Shown one piece after another: positions 40,006 through 49,720 of a stretch of DNA of 64,000 nucleotides. The position numbers were made by a program, and so were the translations under genes. Source of the DNA: Corallochytrium limacisporum (Eukaryota > Opisthokonta); the NCBI GenBank assembly GCA_002811645.1, contig PDIP01000037.1, positions 1 through 64,000 of the forward strand, written 5' to 3'. Position 1 is the first letter of the stretch. Every line of letters begins with the position of its first letter. The notes under the pieces were generated by a model, which did no database searches, had not been told where the DNA came from, and saw nothing but the letters and a program-made list of their open reading frames with translations.

Positions 40006-42708
40006 TGTGTCTAGCGTATGACAAACTAAAAGACAAATAAATGATCACCTATCTAACCCAGAGATCTCCGTTGGAACATGCAGCTGTGATCTCTACAGGT
40101 GATTGTTAATCTCGCGGGTGACTATATCGCCTGGAGACAAGAGGTGAGTATCCTACAGCTCACTGTGGTATCTACACTCTGCTACCCGTGGCTCTCGCAT
40201 TCTCATACCTGCTCAGCTCATGCCATCCGAGTAGCTTAGTCTTTCCCAAACATACAAACGCGGGTCTGCTTCGTGCCCCCCGGTACCCTCCAGCCCCATA
40301 CCAAAAACACTCTGCACTGGACCGGGGTCTTAGAGATTGCAAACTCCCCACCCTTCCCTCCCGACCTCCCCCCCGGGGAATGGGGGACTCGTCCTACCCG
40401 TTTTTGGGCGGTCCCGTCATTGGGGACAGTACTATTACTGCTACTACTGTACTACCAATACCACTACCAAATCGCTATGGCCGCAAAAGTTCGGAGTTTG
40501 GTGTATTCCAAAAGGCGAGATATTAAGGAGCAAGCGGTGTGCCGTGTTGACACACTATGCCGCTGCGCTCATTTTTTTGTTTGGGTTCCCAGATTCCTCC
40601 CTCGTCCCACTATTCGCATGGGCCGTGGCGAGGCTAGACCAACAGATTCCGTCACATCATGCACTTGCTTCTGCGTATGGAGACGTGGTATCCAATAGTG
40701 TGGGTGAGTCTATCAATGTAAGAATGTGCTCAACCAAGTATTGAGTGCAATATGGTAAGCTTACTGTCGCTCTTCGTATTCGTGTCGCTCCTTTCGTAAG
40801 CGGGCCTCCCACAGTACACATACGCAAATCTCAGCGGATCGATTTGTGACGTTTCAGACCTGTACTTCATCATTCCCCATAGACAGGAGTAATGAAATTT
40901 GTCACTAAACCTGAAATTAAGGCCCCGCGCTAGGTAAGTTCATTTATTGGATTTAGTTGGGAATTTTAGGTTATCAGGTTATTGGGTTTGTGTGACATTG
41001 GGGAGCGTAAGGGAACCGCTTACTGCCTGGAGGGCAAGGTTCGAACAAGCACATGTCGGCAAATGATCTTGATTTCCCCGTCTTTATGGTGACATCCCAT
41101 CTCATCTTCCGTTATCGATCTAGTAACTGTCTCACTCGACCTCATAGGACCCGTGTTGGACATCCCATGAACAGCTGCATCGACGGGCGGGCCCGCCTGG
41201 CAAGAGACGACATCCTAGCGGCGCGGTGCAATGGCTCACCAGAAAGTCCGCGACGTCCCTAGTCAATGTCTGGCTACACGGGAAGAAAATCTCGAGAGAG
41301 CGCATTCCTATTGTACACAGTTGAGACAGATAGTAGCAGCGTAACCTGGCCAATCTGGGGACCCGGTGGAGTTTTGGGAGGGCTGCTCCTAAGCGCGTGT
41401 GTGGGATATTTGGTAGGGCCCATGGAAGTAGCAAAAAAACCAATTAGGTAATGCGGCGGTAGCGCTTCAAACCCTATCGACACCTGGAACACCACGGGAA
41501 AAACAGAAGAAGATTTTTTTGGTTCAAGACACGAACAACTGACAGTATGCTGAACCATTCTCCTTTGGATGCGAAAGCTCTGTGATCCTTGCGCTACAAT
41601 TTTTGCCGCGTAGGAGTGGTGTATGTGAGATCTCGGCCGCCCATGGCCGTGGTGATGGTCGTTGCATCTCCATAAATTTTCCTTGACCTTTGGGGCGTGG
41701 GGTCCCGGAGAGTATGACCACAAGTTCGCTCCCTCTCACACTCGCTGTGGGCTGCTTTGTGTTCGCCTTTCTTGTAATCTGCCGGAACTGCCTGCCCATG
41801 GATGGATAGTGGGATGTTCCACGGGCTTTCACCACTTTAGGCAATGGTGGGTAACACATGGGCGAATTAGCTGTATATCCACACACACCAACACCGAAGG
41901 GACTTTCATCTCTTATGCACATATTAGTCGCAAGGAAATACATGGGGTGGCGCTACCAGTTCCCTCAGTGAACCCTACGTTGAAGGAATTGTGGACGGCG
42001 AGAAAAAGGAGAGAAGAAACTCAGATCGTAGGGAGAGGGGAGGGGGGGAGGGGCCTGTTAGCCGGTCGGCGGTGGTGGAATGGAAGTAGCCCCTGACCTG
42101 GTTCGGCTGATAATCCATTTGCTGAGGCTGTGTCCCTTCCATATCTGTACTGGTACCGGACCAAGTTTTCTCTTATTTGGGTTCTGTAAGCTCGCGGTCG
42201 CTTGGGAAAGGGCGGGGTTTCAATCGCATTTTGCTGTACGGGCGGGCGGCACTGCCATAAGTTTTTCTTTGGGTGCGGCAGGACCTTAGTAATGGGACGG
42301 TGTACGGAGTTTATATACTTTGAGGGATGGGCGTCCCGGTTTTGAAAGTGGAGCCCCCAGGAGCATTGTGATAGGGAGCGCAACCACTCGTCGGATGCTC
42401 CTTTTCTCATCAACCGGCATCAATGAGTGCGAGAACGCCAGAGATTTCGGATGGCATACCTCAATATAGACTGATCGACAGTAGCATGACCTGCGTGCGA
42501 TAGTGGTTGGTAGCGCTACGGCGGATAGGGGTGCTAGTAACCTACATCTTATTTGAAGAACAACCCCTCTATTTGCCAGCTGGGCTGCTGCATGAGTGTT
42601 TCGTCAACATTAAATGTGAGTTTTGAGGTGCCAATAATATCACTAAACAGCGGAGCAATTGAGTGCTGAAATGGAAGGAGGTTGAGCTTCGTACGCATAT
42701 TTTCTTGA
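40006..42708. promoter_or_regulatory. Long spacer between GT5 synthase and MDR dehydrogenase
   Basis: 2.7 kb, the longest gap in the window, between divergent starts. C/G-run tracts lie at about 40361-40380 and 42031-42054; GGTACC occurs at about 40281 and 42151. An AG|GTAAGT donor-like site is at about 40935. Several open frames of 70-145 codons exist on both strands, but none resembles a known protein and none has a clear start context except an ATGGCC at about 40477. A small or noncoding gene could be hidden here; I cannot show one. Confidence 0.4.
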
Positions 42709-44136
42709 ATGCAACCAACAATGACAATGCAGGCATACAAGATCGACGGCAAGGCCTCTGGAGCAGAAAAGCTGCGCCTTGTCCGCACCGAGAATATTTT
42801 CGACGCCGGCCTGGAGCCGGATGAGGTGCTGATAAATATTATGTGCTGTTCTTTGTACACTGACGGTATTGAGATCTCCTTTCCATCAGGCACCATTCCT
42901 GGAGCAGGTGTGGTGGGTCTGGTGCAGAGGTACGGCTCCCGCGTGAAAGAGATCAATCCAGAGCTGGCGGGTGCTGAGTGCAGGGTCGGTGTGTCCTACG
43001 GGGCGTTCTCCTGTGGCGATTGCTATCTATGCAAATCCGGGCATGTGAATCGGTGTCCGAACTATAGACTCTTGGGGGAAGACGGCGGCGGTAGATACGG
43101 AGGCGGTTTGGCCGAGTACGCCATTGTGGACGCAGCGTTTTGCTTTGTGTTGCCAAAAGGTATGAAGGACACAGTGTTCCCAGCGGTGCTCACCGTGGGT
43201 GCATTGGCCCACCGTGTGCTGGAAGTCATTGCCAAATTCCTTCCCGGTGTTTCCGCCCATGGCTATTACGGACCACAAGGACTAGCTGTGTACAATGGTA
43301 AGGGAGGCCAAGAGAAACGGCTGCGTAAGTACAGCCAAGACGACAGATGTCAGCGTCTGACCCTTTTGCCGGACGATTCAAAGGAACCCCAAAGGAGACT
43401 CGGCGTGTTTGGGGCCTATGGTAACTTCCCTGTCGCCATAGCGTACCTGGCCAAGACATTTGGCCGCACCTGTGCGATTTTCACTGACCAGTTGGCGGAG
43501 CCTGAGGCCGTCGCGCTGGACAAGCTCGAGAAAACCATCCCGGGTGTGTGGGTGGGTAGCCACGACGAGTACAAGGTGGATTATCCCACTCCAGCTTTCG
43601 GGGTCTCCGATGTGTCATTGCTGGATGGCAGCGTCGTCGTTGTGTCGGGTGATGTCACTGCGGCGCCAGTATCACCGAACACCGGTCGCAAGTTGTCACC
43701 AAGCATGCGTCGGTCTCCGGAGTCACCCTTGACGTTCCTGCGCTCCGTGGTCGGTGGTAGCATTCCCAACACTCCAGTGAAGGAACAAGCATCGGGATTC
43801 GTGCAAGACCCCGCATCGGCAATGATTGAGCTGGCCATTGAACGGACAGTGCCGGGTGGCGCCATCGTCATCGTGGCTATCACAACAGACTGGCGGCCAG
43901 TGCTCAGTCCTGCGACCTGGCAGCGGGTATTCTCGACCAGCAAGCAACTATTAATGGTGGGACCGCGCATGCCACGGGAGTCGGTGGTTGGCGCTTTGCA
44001 AATGAGCAGTCACTTGAGCGCTCACATGAACACCAAGGTGTATGAGTACAATGAGGTGAAGACTGCCTGGGAAGATGGAGCTAGAGATCGGTACAATGGC
44101 ACGGCTGTGGTGCGTGTATCTAAGGATGCCATCTGA
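42709..44136 (+). CDS. Degenerate zinc-type MDR (alcohol-dehydrogenase-like) protein
   Basis: 475 residues. Three ATGs lie close together (42709, 42721, 42727); the family core begins at MQAYKI, so the last may be used. The N-terminal GroES-like fold keeps the structural zinc cysteines 102, 105, 108 and 116 (SCGDCYLCKSGHVNRC). The catalytic zinc site is altered: where ADHs have GHE this has IPGAGVVG. A nucleotide-binding-like glycine motif, VFGAYGNFPVA, follows after an insertion of about 60 residues. The C-terminal half has a second Ser/Pro-rich insertion near 320-350. It is about 100 residues longer than typical MDR enzymes. It is probably an NAD(P)-binding protein with lost or altered catalysis; the substrate is unknown. 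The 3' end faces the reductase at 125 bases. Confidence 0.75.
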   Translation: MQPTMTMQAYKIDGKASGAEKLRLVRTENIFDAGLEPDEVLINIMCCSLYTDGIEISFPSGTIPGAGVVGLVQRYGSRVKEINPELAGAECRVGVSYGAFSCGDCYLCKSGHVNRCPNYRLLGEDGGGRYGGGLAEYAIVDAAFCFVLPKGMKDTVFPAVLTVGALAHRVLEVIAKFLPGVSAHGYYGPQGLAVYNGKGGQEKRLRKYSQDDRCQRLTLLPDDSKEPQRRLGVFGAYGNFPVAIAYLAKTFGRTCAIFTDQLAEPEAVALDKLEKTIPGVWVGSHDEYKVDYPTPAFGVSDVSLLDGSVVVVSGDVTAAPVSPNTGRKLSPSMRRSPESPLTFLRSVVGGSIPNTPVKEQASGFVQDPASAMIELAIERTVPGGAIVIVAITTDWRPVLSPATWQRVFSTSKQLLMVGPRMPRESVVGALQMSSHLSAHMNTKVYEYNEVKTAWEDGARDRYNGTAVVRVSKDAI

Positions 44137-44261
44137 GTTGCGGGACATTCACGTGGCGGGAACGTATTTCGCCCACTGCCTTTACACACGCATTTAAAGA
44201 ATGAGGCACCTAGAATAGAAAATACAATTACATACTTTCACGAACTACGTTCTTTACAATA

Positions 44262-45338
44262 TTACTGCGACTGATGTTTGAGCATATTTGCAATGTCCAA
44301 GTGGCGGATGATACTGTAGGCCATGTCCATGCGGGGAGTAGCAACGCCGAGTTCCTTTCCAGTGCGGATCAGGTTGCCAAAGATTGCCTCAGTCTCCATG
44401 GGGCGACCGTTCATGAAGTCCAGAGTCATGCTGGGACGGTACGGATCCATTGTCTTCGTGAGCACAATCATTTTGTCAATGGTCATGAGATGATCTGGGA
44501 ATGGCTGCCCCAGCCTGGCTTCACTAACCGACTGTGCCTCTTCCATCAGATCGCGGACAACCCGTTCCATGTACGGGTCAACAAGAATTGACCTAGTGTC
44601 TGCACAGCCAGCCATTACGGATGAACCGGAGACAGCAGAGTTCCACAGAATCTTATGCCATCGCACAAGCTCAATGTTCCCTTCTTCAACGGCCTCGCAG
44701 CCAGCGCCTTTCAGTATATCTACCAGCTGTGTGAGTTGAGCGCTCTTGCCGCCGCCAACACGTCCAAGATGGATTGTTGAAAGGGTTTGGTGCCTAAAAT
44801 TTCCCGATTTGAGCTGCGAGGCCGCAGCGTAGACTACACCGCTGATGATCTCATTGTCTGGGTACGCCTTGGCTATATCACCATCAATTTCCACCCCATT
44901 TTGCATAAGCACAATACTTGTGTCGGGACCCTTGACTAATGGCCGTATCAGATCTGCAGTTATCAACTTAGCATCATATCCCTCCCCATTGTATCCCGTT
45001 GGTTTGCTAGAGGAAAGTGCTTTAATGGACACAAACAGATAGTCCCAAGGGTTGCTGGACTCCGCCCCTGCCGTCTCTATGCTCTTGTACACATGACATG
45101 GGGTAAAAGTGTACCTCCCGAAGAGGGTGCTGTCAAAGACTACGCCTTCCTTCTTCACATGATCATAGTTGGAACGACAGATAAAGTCTACATCAGCCAG
45201 GTTTGACACACCCGCTCTCGATCCAAAGAGAGCACCTATGGCACCTGCGCCGACAACGAGCACTCGGGGTCTGGTTGCAGTGACTGCGGAACCTGCGACT
45301 GGCATCTCGTGCACTGTCTCTTCGCCAAATATAATCAT
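44262..45338 (-). CDS. 2-dehydropantoate 2-reductase (ketopantoate reductase family)
   Basis: 358 residues from the ATG ending at 45338; the frame extends upstream only to a GTG. The family reduces 2-dehydropantoate to pantoate with NADPH in pantothenate (CoA) synthesis. The N-terminal Rossmann motif VLVVGAGAIGALFGSR, the VLMQNGV loop, the WHKILWNSAVS helix with the catalytic lysine, and the C-terminal RPSMTLDFMNGRPMETEAIFGNLI signature are all in order. Length is close to fungal members (about 350). Sequence alone cannot separate the true biosynthetic enzyme from related reductases on other 2-oxo acids. It is convergent with the MDR gene and divergent from the TPR gene. Confidence 0.88.
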   Translation of the reverse strand: MIIFGEETVHEMPVAGSAVTATRPRVLVVGAGAIGALFGSRAGVSNLADVDFICRSNYDHVKKEGVVFDSTLFGRYTFTPCHVYKSIETAGAESSNPWDYLFVSIKALSSSKPTGYNGEGYDAKLITADLIRPLVKGPDTSIVLMQNGVEIDGDIAKAYPDNEIISGVVYAAASQLKSGNFRHQTLSTIHLGRVGGGKSAQLTQLVDILKGAGCEAVEEGNIELVRWHKILWNSAVSGSSVMAGCADTRSILVDPYMERVVRDLMEEAQSVSEARLGQPFPDHLMTIDKMIVLTKTMDPYRPSMTLDFMNGRPMETEAIFGNLIRTGKELGVATPRMDMAYSIIRHLDIANMLKHQSQ

Positions 45339-46572
45339 TATATCCAATACCGCTGGTCTCAACAACGAACGCTTCGCATTCCACAGACATGCACATCGCT
45401 GAATACCTTCCGCTTTGCGATGCAGGTGACTGGCGAATAGGAATTCTGTCGTCACTATAGTCCATCAGACGTCCGAACCAGTGACAGGCTCTAGTCGCGG
45501 AGACGGCTCCCCCCCCTCCTCCCTCCCTTTCCACGTCCCCCATCTCCGGCTGGGGCCCTTTATTAACTATACCCCCTACCATCCTTTTGCTGACCTCGAA
45601 TTGTACAAAGCGAGTGCAGGAATCGTACGTTTTCCATATCAAAAGAAGCCGCTGTTAGACCGGACTTCGCCACGGCCACTTACATGGACTGTCAAGAACA
45701 GATGCTGCTCATCGTTCCTTACCCATAAGAAGGCCGTCACCATGATAGCACACATCCAGAACATAAAGAATTGGAATACCAGGCATCCTTGTGTCAAAAT
45801 TCTGCAGTTTTTGCTCCTCCGACAATCGGTGATCTTGCCCTAGAGAAAGGGAGTCTATTTTCAAACTCAATGTTTCCAAAAATAATCCAAACTCCCCTCC
45901 CTACAGCCTTGCCGGAGATTACGCGTGGGAGTCGAGAGACACCCCCACCGGCAGGGATGTCACAGAGAGACGAAATGGGAGTGGGTCAAGGCTCTTGTGC
46001 TTGCACTCCACAACGCGTGTCATCTGCCTTACCTCTTGCTCTTTGCAGCTGCTTTGAATGCTGATTTACTGGGAGTCAGTGTCACAGTGTTGGTGGGTGG
46101 TACACTCTCTGGTCACTATCGTAGTGAGTGTCTGAGGGCTCCTAGTCGATGCGTGGATTACTCAGACCCTGCTGTCAGATCTATTGAACAGAGAAAGAAG
46201 CTGCGTGGAGGGACAATGCGCCGGGTACCTGCCCACCCGATACAAAATCTCTCCCGGGTAGCACCAGACCCCGTGACGCAACCCAGAAAAAATTCAGTGA
46301 ATCGGAAGCAAGTACCTACGGAAGCGATGGCGGAGGGGAGTGTCACGGACGTGGTATTCGGAGTGAGACGGCTGCTCTTGCCATCTCGTGTATGTACGTT
46401 CACAGCTTGTTACTGTGTTTGTCGTTTAGTGAGGCGAAAATAAGCTCTGGAATCACTGGTCTTTGGTGTTTGTACACAGTACAATATAGTCACTTCATTG
46501 CTCCGGTCTGGAAAGCTCTTGTGTGGACGATGGTCTGAGGTGGGGTTCCCGTACAGAAGTCAGAAGCAAACA
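45339..46572. promoter_or_regulatory. Two-way promoter region, ketopantoate reductase / TPR protein
   Basis: 1.2 kb between divergent starts. It contains a C-run tract at about 45507-45529 and a GGTACC near 46224. Open frames on both strands are short and unconvincing. Confidence 0.5.
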
Positions 46573-47736
46573 ATGTTGAGATCATTGTGCAGAGTGCGCC
46601 AGCACAAGAACCACTTGCAGGCTGCTACTGCGTGGGCACTGCAAAGGACTGGACATACTTCCGTGGGGAATAGTGCTATATTATGTCACCGTCGGTTTGC
46701 AACCGAAGCAGTGGGTGCTGAACGGAGGACTGGCTTTGCCGGCTTCATTAGCAGAAATAAAAAGAAATTGGGAGTTGGCGGAGCACTTTTGGTTGCAGCA
46801 GAGTTAATCTCTATAGGGCTCACAGCCAAGATGGAGTACGAAATCCCGTTGTCTGCCCGGGTCCGTTTGTATTTTGCGGTATCGAACTCTGACGACTACG
46901 CCTCAGCGGAGAAGCATTGGCACGCTGCACTAGAGACGGTGCGTGATCCTAAGGTAGCTAAACGGAGTCCAAGGGCTCTGATTGAAGTGTCCTTACCAGC
47001 TGGAGACTTCTACTACGAGCACGGTAGGTACAAACAAGCGATAGAGTGTTACGAAGACGCAGTGGCCATGATCATCATGCATCATAGCGAATCCAAACAG
47101 GATGGACTGGAACAGTACGGGCCCTTATTTGCTCATGCAGCCAACAACATGGCAGACATCTACGAAAAGACGCGCAGGTACAAGAAAGCAGAAGATACTC
47201 TAAAGCTGGCACTCATGCTCACGGAGGAACTGGGTGAAATTAAGGGACATGACAGAGAGAGCCTGTACGCCATTCTCCACACTGCCCAGCGATTGGCCAA
47301 CAGCTACCTTGATTCTGACAGGCCTGGAAAGGCAGTTGCGCTCTTCAAGCGTGCAGCCAGGATAGAAGAGGAACTCTTTGGACCAAATGATCCCGCCACT
47401 GTGGACACACTGAACAACTTGGCCATTGTGGCTTGCCAAGTAGAGGCCTACGAAACTGCCACGGAGGCAGCCAGACTGGCCCTATCGAGGGCAAGTGGAG
47501 GAGGCCCAGCTTCAAACCAGGTCCCGACAATTATGATTAATCTGGCAAGCGTCTACCGTCGTATGGGCAAGATAAATGCCGCATTTCAAACCATCAACAA
47601 TGCTTTGGACATTTATGAAGAGGGTGAATTGGTTTTTGAAGAAGAGGATGTACAATATCTGAACAGTGAGAGGCAGAAGTTGGAAGCCGAAATGGGTGGA
47701 TATGCAAGCCATCATTTGAATCCCAGTGGCGAATAG
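46573..47736 (+). CDS. Mitochondrial membrane TPR protein (TTC19/MGR3-like)
   Basis: 387 residues from the ATG at 46573; the frame reaches further upstream only through a TTG. The first 45 residues are rich in Arg, Ser, Ala and His with almost no acids (MLRSLCRVRQHKNHLQ), as in a mitochondrial presequence. A hydrophobic segment at about 66-84 (LGVGGALLVAAELISIGLTA) follows, then tetratricopeptide repeats over about 100-370, including DYASAEKHWHAALE and RYKQAIECYEDAV. This layout fits TTC19 (complex III maintenance) and also yeast Mgr3 (adaptor of the i-AAA protease), both inner-membrane TPR proteins. The PLSARVRLYF start of the soluble part leans to the Mgr3 type. The exact role is not fixed. 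Confidence 0.78.
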   Translation: MLRSLCRVRQHKNHLQAATAWALQRTGHTSVGNSAILCHRRFATEAVGAERRTGFAGFISRNKKKLGVGGALLVAAELISIGLTAKMEYEIPLSARVRLYFAVSNSDDYASAEKHWHAALETVRDPKVAKRSPRALIEVSLPAGDFYYEHGRYKQAIECYEDAVAMIIMHHSESKQDGLEQYGPLFAHAANNMADIYEKTRRYKKAEDTLKLALMLTEELGEIKGHDRESLYAILHTAQRLANSYLDSDRPGKAVALFKRAARIEEELFGPNDPATVDTLNNLAIVACQVEAYETATEAARLALSRASGGGPASNQVPTIMINLASVYRRMGKINAAFQTINNALDIYEEGELVFEEEDVQYLNSERQKLEAEMGGYASHHLNPSGE

Positions 47737-48163
47737 AACATATAAAATGCGCATTTAAATTCAATTTGTTATGTTCACGGCATCGATTATTCAATGTATA
47801 ACTTCGAATTTGAAATTTGCATGAGAGGCTTAATTTAATACTTGGAAGCTACCGATTTTGAAAAGAAGTCAAGTTACTATAAGATCGAGAGATAAGGGGT
47901 GATCTGCTTTGGAGTTAAGGACTTTCAAGCAAGTTGTAGGCAAAGCACACGCTGATCAAAACCTATTCGCTCTTGCACTGAAAACTTGGCTGTATTGTTA
48001 ATTATGAAATTGCAATGGCAATGGCAATGGCATATGACTGCTGTGGAACATATGCGATTATGTATTGTGATTGCATCTGTTGAATTTCCATTAATCGTGA
48101 ATCTGGTTGGCATAGTGGTAGATGTCACACTGTTCCATATTCAGGGTGAGAACAAAGAGAACC
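47737..48163. other. AT-rich spacer after the TPR gene
   Basis: 427 AT-rich bases, likely 3' untranslated sequence. A run of ATTGCAATGG-like repeats (AATGGC units near 48010-48030) encodes nothing recognisable. No gene seen. Confidence 0.5.
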
Positions 48164-48490
48164 TTACAACGTTGTCCTTGATGCATTTGTGATTTTCATT
48201 TCCCCCTCAATATGGATATATTGGAGTATACGCTCAATATGCGCTTCTCCGCGGTCTGATTCAATCGGTAGTGCTTCGCAAACCGCCTTCAAGCGTTCCG
48301 GGTTCTGAAAGCTCCCAAACCTTTGCCTAATACACTTAGCATTCCTGATACCAGGGCAGCTGAGAGCACCACCTGGAGACCCTTCGGCCATTCCAGCTGG
48401 GTTGTTCTGTCGAGGAGGATTCAATAAATAGACAATGCACCACACCACACACTCCACCCCAACCCCCGGGCCGGTTGCTGGTTTTCGCAT
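48164..48490 (-). CDS. Possible small gene with a helix-hairpin-helix-like motif
   Basis: Frame of 108 codons. The likely start is the internal MAEGSPGG (ATG near 48390), giving about 75 residues: a SCPGIRNAKCIRQRFGSFQ segment reminiscent of helix-hairpin-helix (PGI...A....FGS), then amphipathic helices to EGEMKI. A CGACAG acceptor-like site lies just upstream, so it could be a last exon. Position supports it: it converges on the TPR gene (gap 427) and would be divergent from the ankyrin gene, which otherwise has no partner. I do not recognise a family and no polyadenylation signal is obvious. Confidence 0.3.
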   Translation of the reverse strand: MRKPATGPGVGVECVVWCIVYLLNPPRQNNPAGMAEGSPGGALSCPGIRNAKCIRQRFGSFQNPERLKAVCEALPIESDRGEAHIERILQYIHIEGEMKITNASRTTL

Positions 48491-49720
48491 GGACCTACCA
48501 ACCTCAGCAGGGCTCCCAAATGCTTGTCACCGTTCCGAGTGCTTACTCCTGCTACCTCCTATACTCAATCCCTTCCCAGCCCCACCACGCAACCGTTTCG
48601 CCTGCCCAGCTCTGCTTTTATTTGCTCTCGGACCGGTAACCAACGAGAGCCAGGGAAAATTCTGATCACAACAAACCCCAAGACCAAGAGTCGTCAAACA
48701 ATGGAAAACTTTACTGGTGAGCTCGCTGGTGCCCAAGCAATGCCCGTTGGATGCTGTAACTGGGGCACCCCGGCAAGAGAGATGTGGCATACACTCTACC
48801 GTGGCCTTCCACATCGCAGGTTACCCAATACTTTGTTACCAACCAAACTCACCAGCAATGAATGTACCGCGTGATAGGCCCACCGCCACTCCGAATACAT
48901 ACCTTAATTGAAAAAATCGGGAACGAATGAATCAAACAACTGAAACCTAAGGTCTAAAGCACACACCCAAGACCAACCCCGAGAGCCTTTGCACAACCAC
49001 CGACCAGAGAGAGAAGGCGAAAGAAGCCGAAAGCACTGGAATACTTGGGCTGATGATGGTGCTGTGCTTACCCACCCCTCCCCCTCCTTTCCCAATACGT
49101 TGGCCACAGACGTCGGACAAATATACGAATTCATTACTGAAAATAGAACTTCAGCAACAAAAAGTTGACTGCCGGGTACCGGAAGCTGCGGCGTGTGTGT
49201 GTGTGGGGCACGCACATTACTTTCCTATACGCGCAATACATACATTTGATTGAAGGGAAGCAGGAGCCCCCGGGGGTTGGAGGGGGTGGGGCAAAGATCG
49301 GGGGCCCACCATACCAAAAAGGAGCCCCCGCTTCCCTCGCAAATAATTCTGCGACCTCACTAACGGCACACCGGCCGAAGTAATTGGAGCCTTCTTGGAG
49401 GATAGTGGGAGGGTGCGCGCTGGCTGGGAGACGGGTGCGTCTCTGGGTTGGTTGACTGCGGGTGGGCCGGCCGTACCACATAGTTTCCTAGGTGGGCACG
49501 GAGTCTGGGTATTTTAGAACCAGCCTTCAAGGGTGTCTTGCAGTCACGTTCTTATCATTGACAATCAAAAAAGGGACAAAACAAACAACTCAGTGTCACA
49601 AGCCGGTTGGAGAGAACTGGGACAGAGATCCTGATAGCTCCGACAGAAATGTGACGGTTGAAAATACAACCCAATTGGAAAAACACAGACGTAAGGCACA
49701 AGCAAGTACACTTGTTAGTC
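48491..49720. promoter_or_regulatory. Promoter region upstream of the ankyrin gene
   Basis: 1.2 kb. It holds a perfect CCCCCGGGGG palindrome at 49267-49276 within a larger C/G tract, a GT-rich run near 49194, and a GGTACC near 49177. An ATG at 48701 opens a 57-codon plus-strand frame (MENFTGELAG...) with a good context; I list it under findings rather than as a gene. Confidence 0.45.

Noticed and set aside
41030..41065. GGTTCGAAC word like a tRNA T-loop
   Set aside because: The flanking five-base arms do not pair, and no D-arm or anticodon arm fits upstream.
40273..42413. Open frames of 112-149 codons in the GT5/MDR spacer
   Set aside because: They overlap each other on both strands, cross the C/G-run tracts and show no folded-protein pattern; none could be supported as a gene.
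46498..46572. Upstream extension of the TPR protein
   Set aside because: The open frame there begins with TTG, not ATG, and the first ATG at 46573 gives a proper mitochondrial-type N-terminus.
48108..48180. GGCATAGTGGTAG word like a tRNA D-arm
   Set aside because: No matching T-loop or acceptor stem at the right distance.
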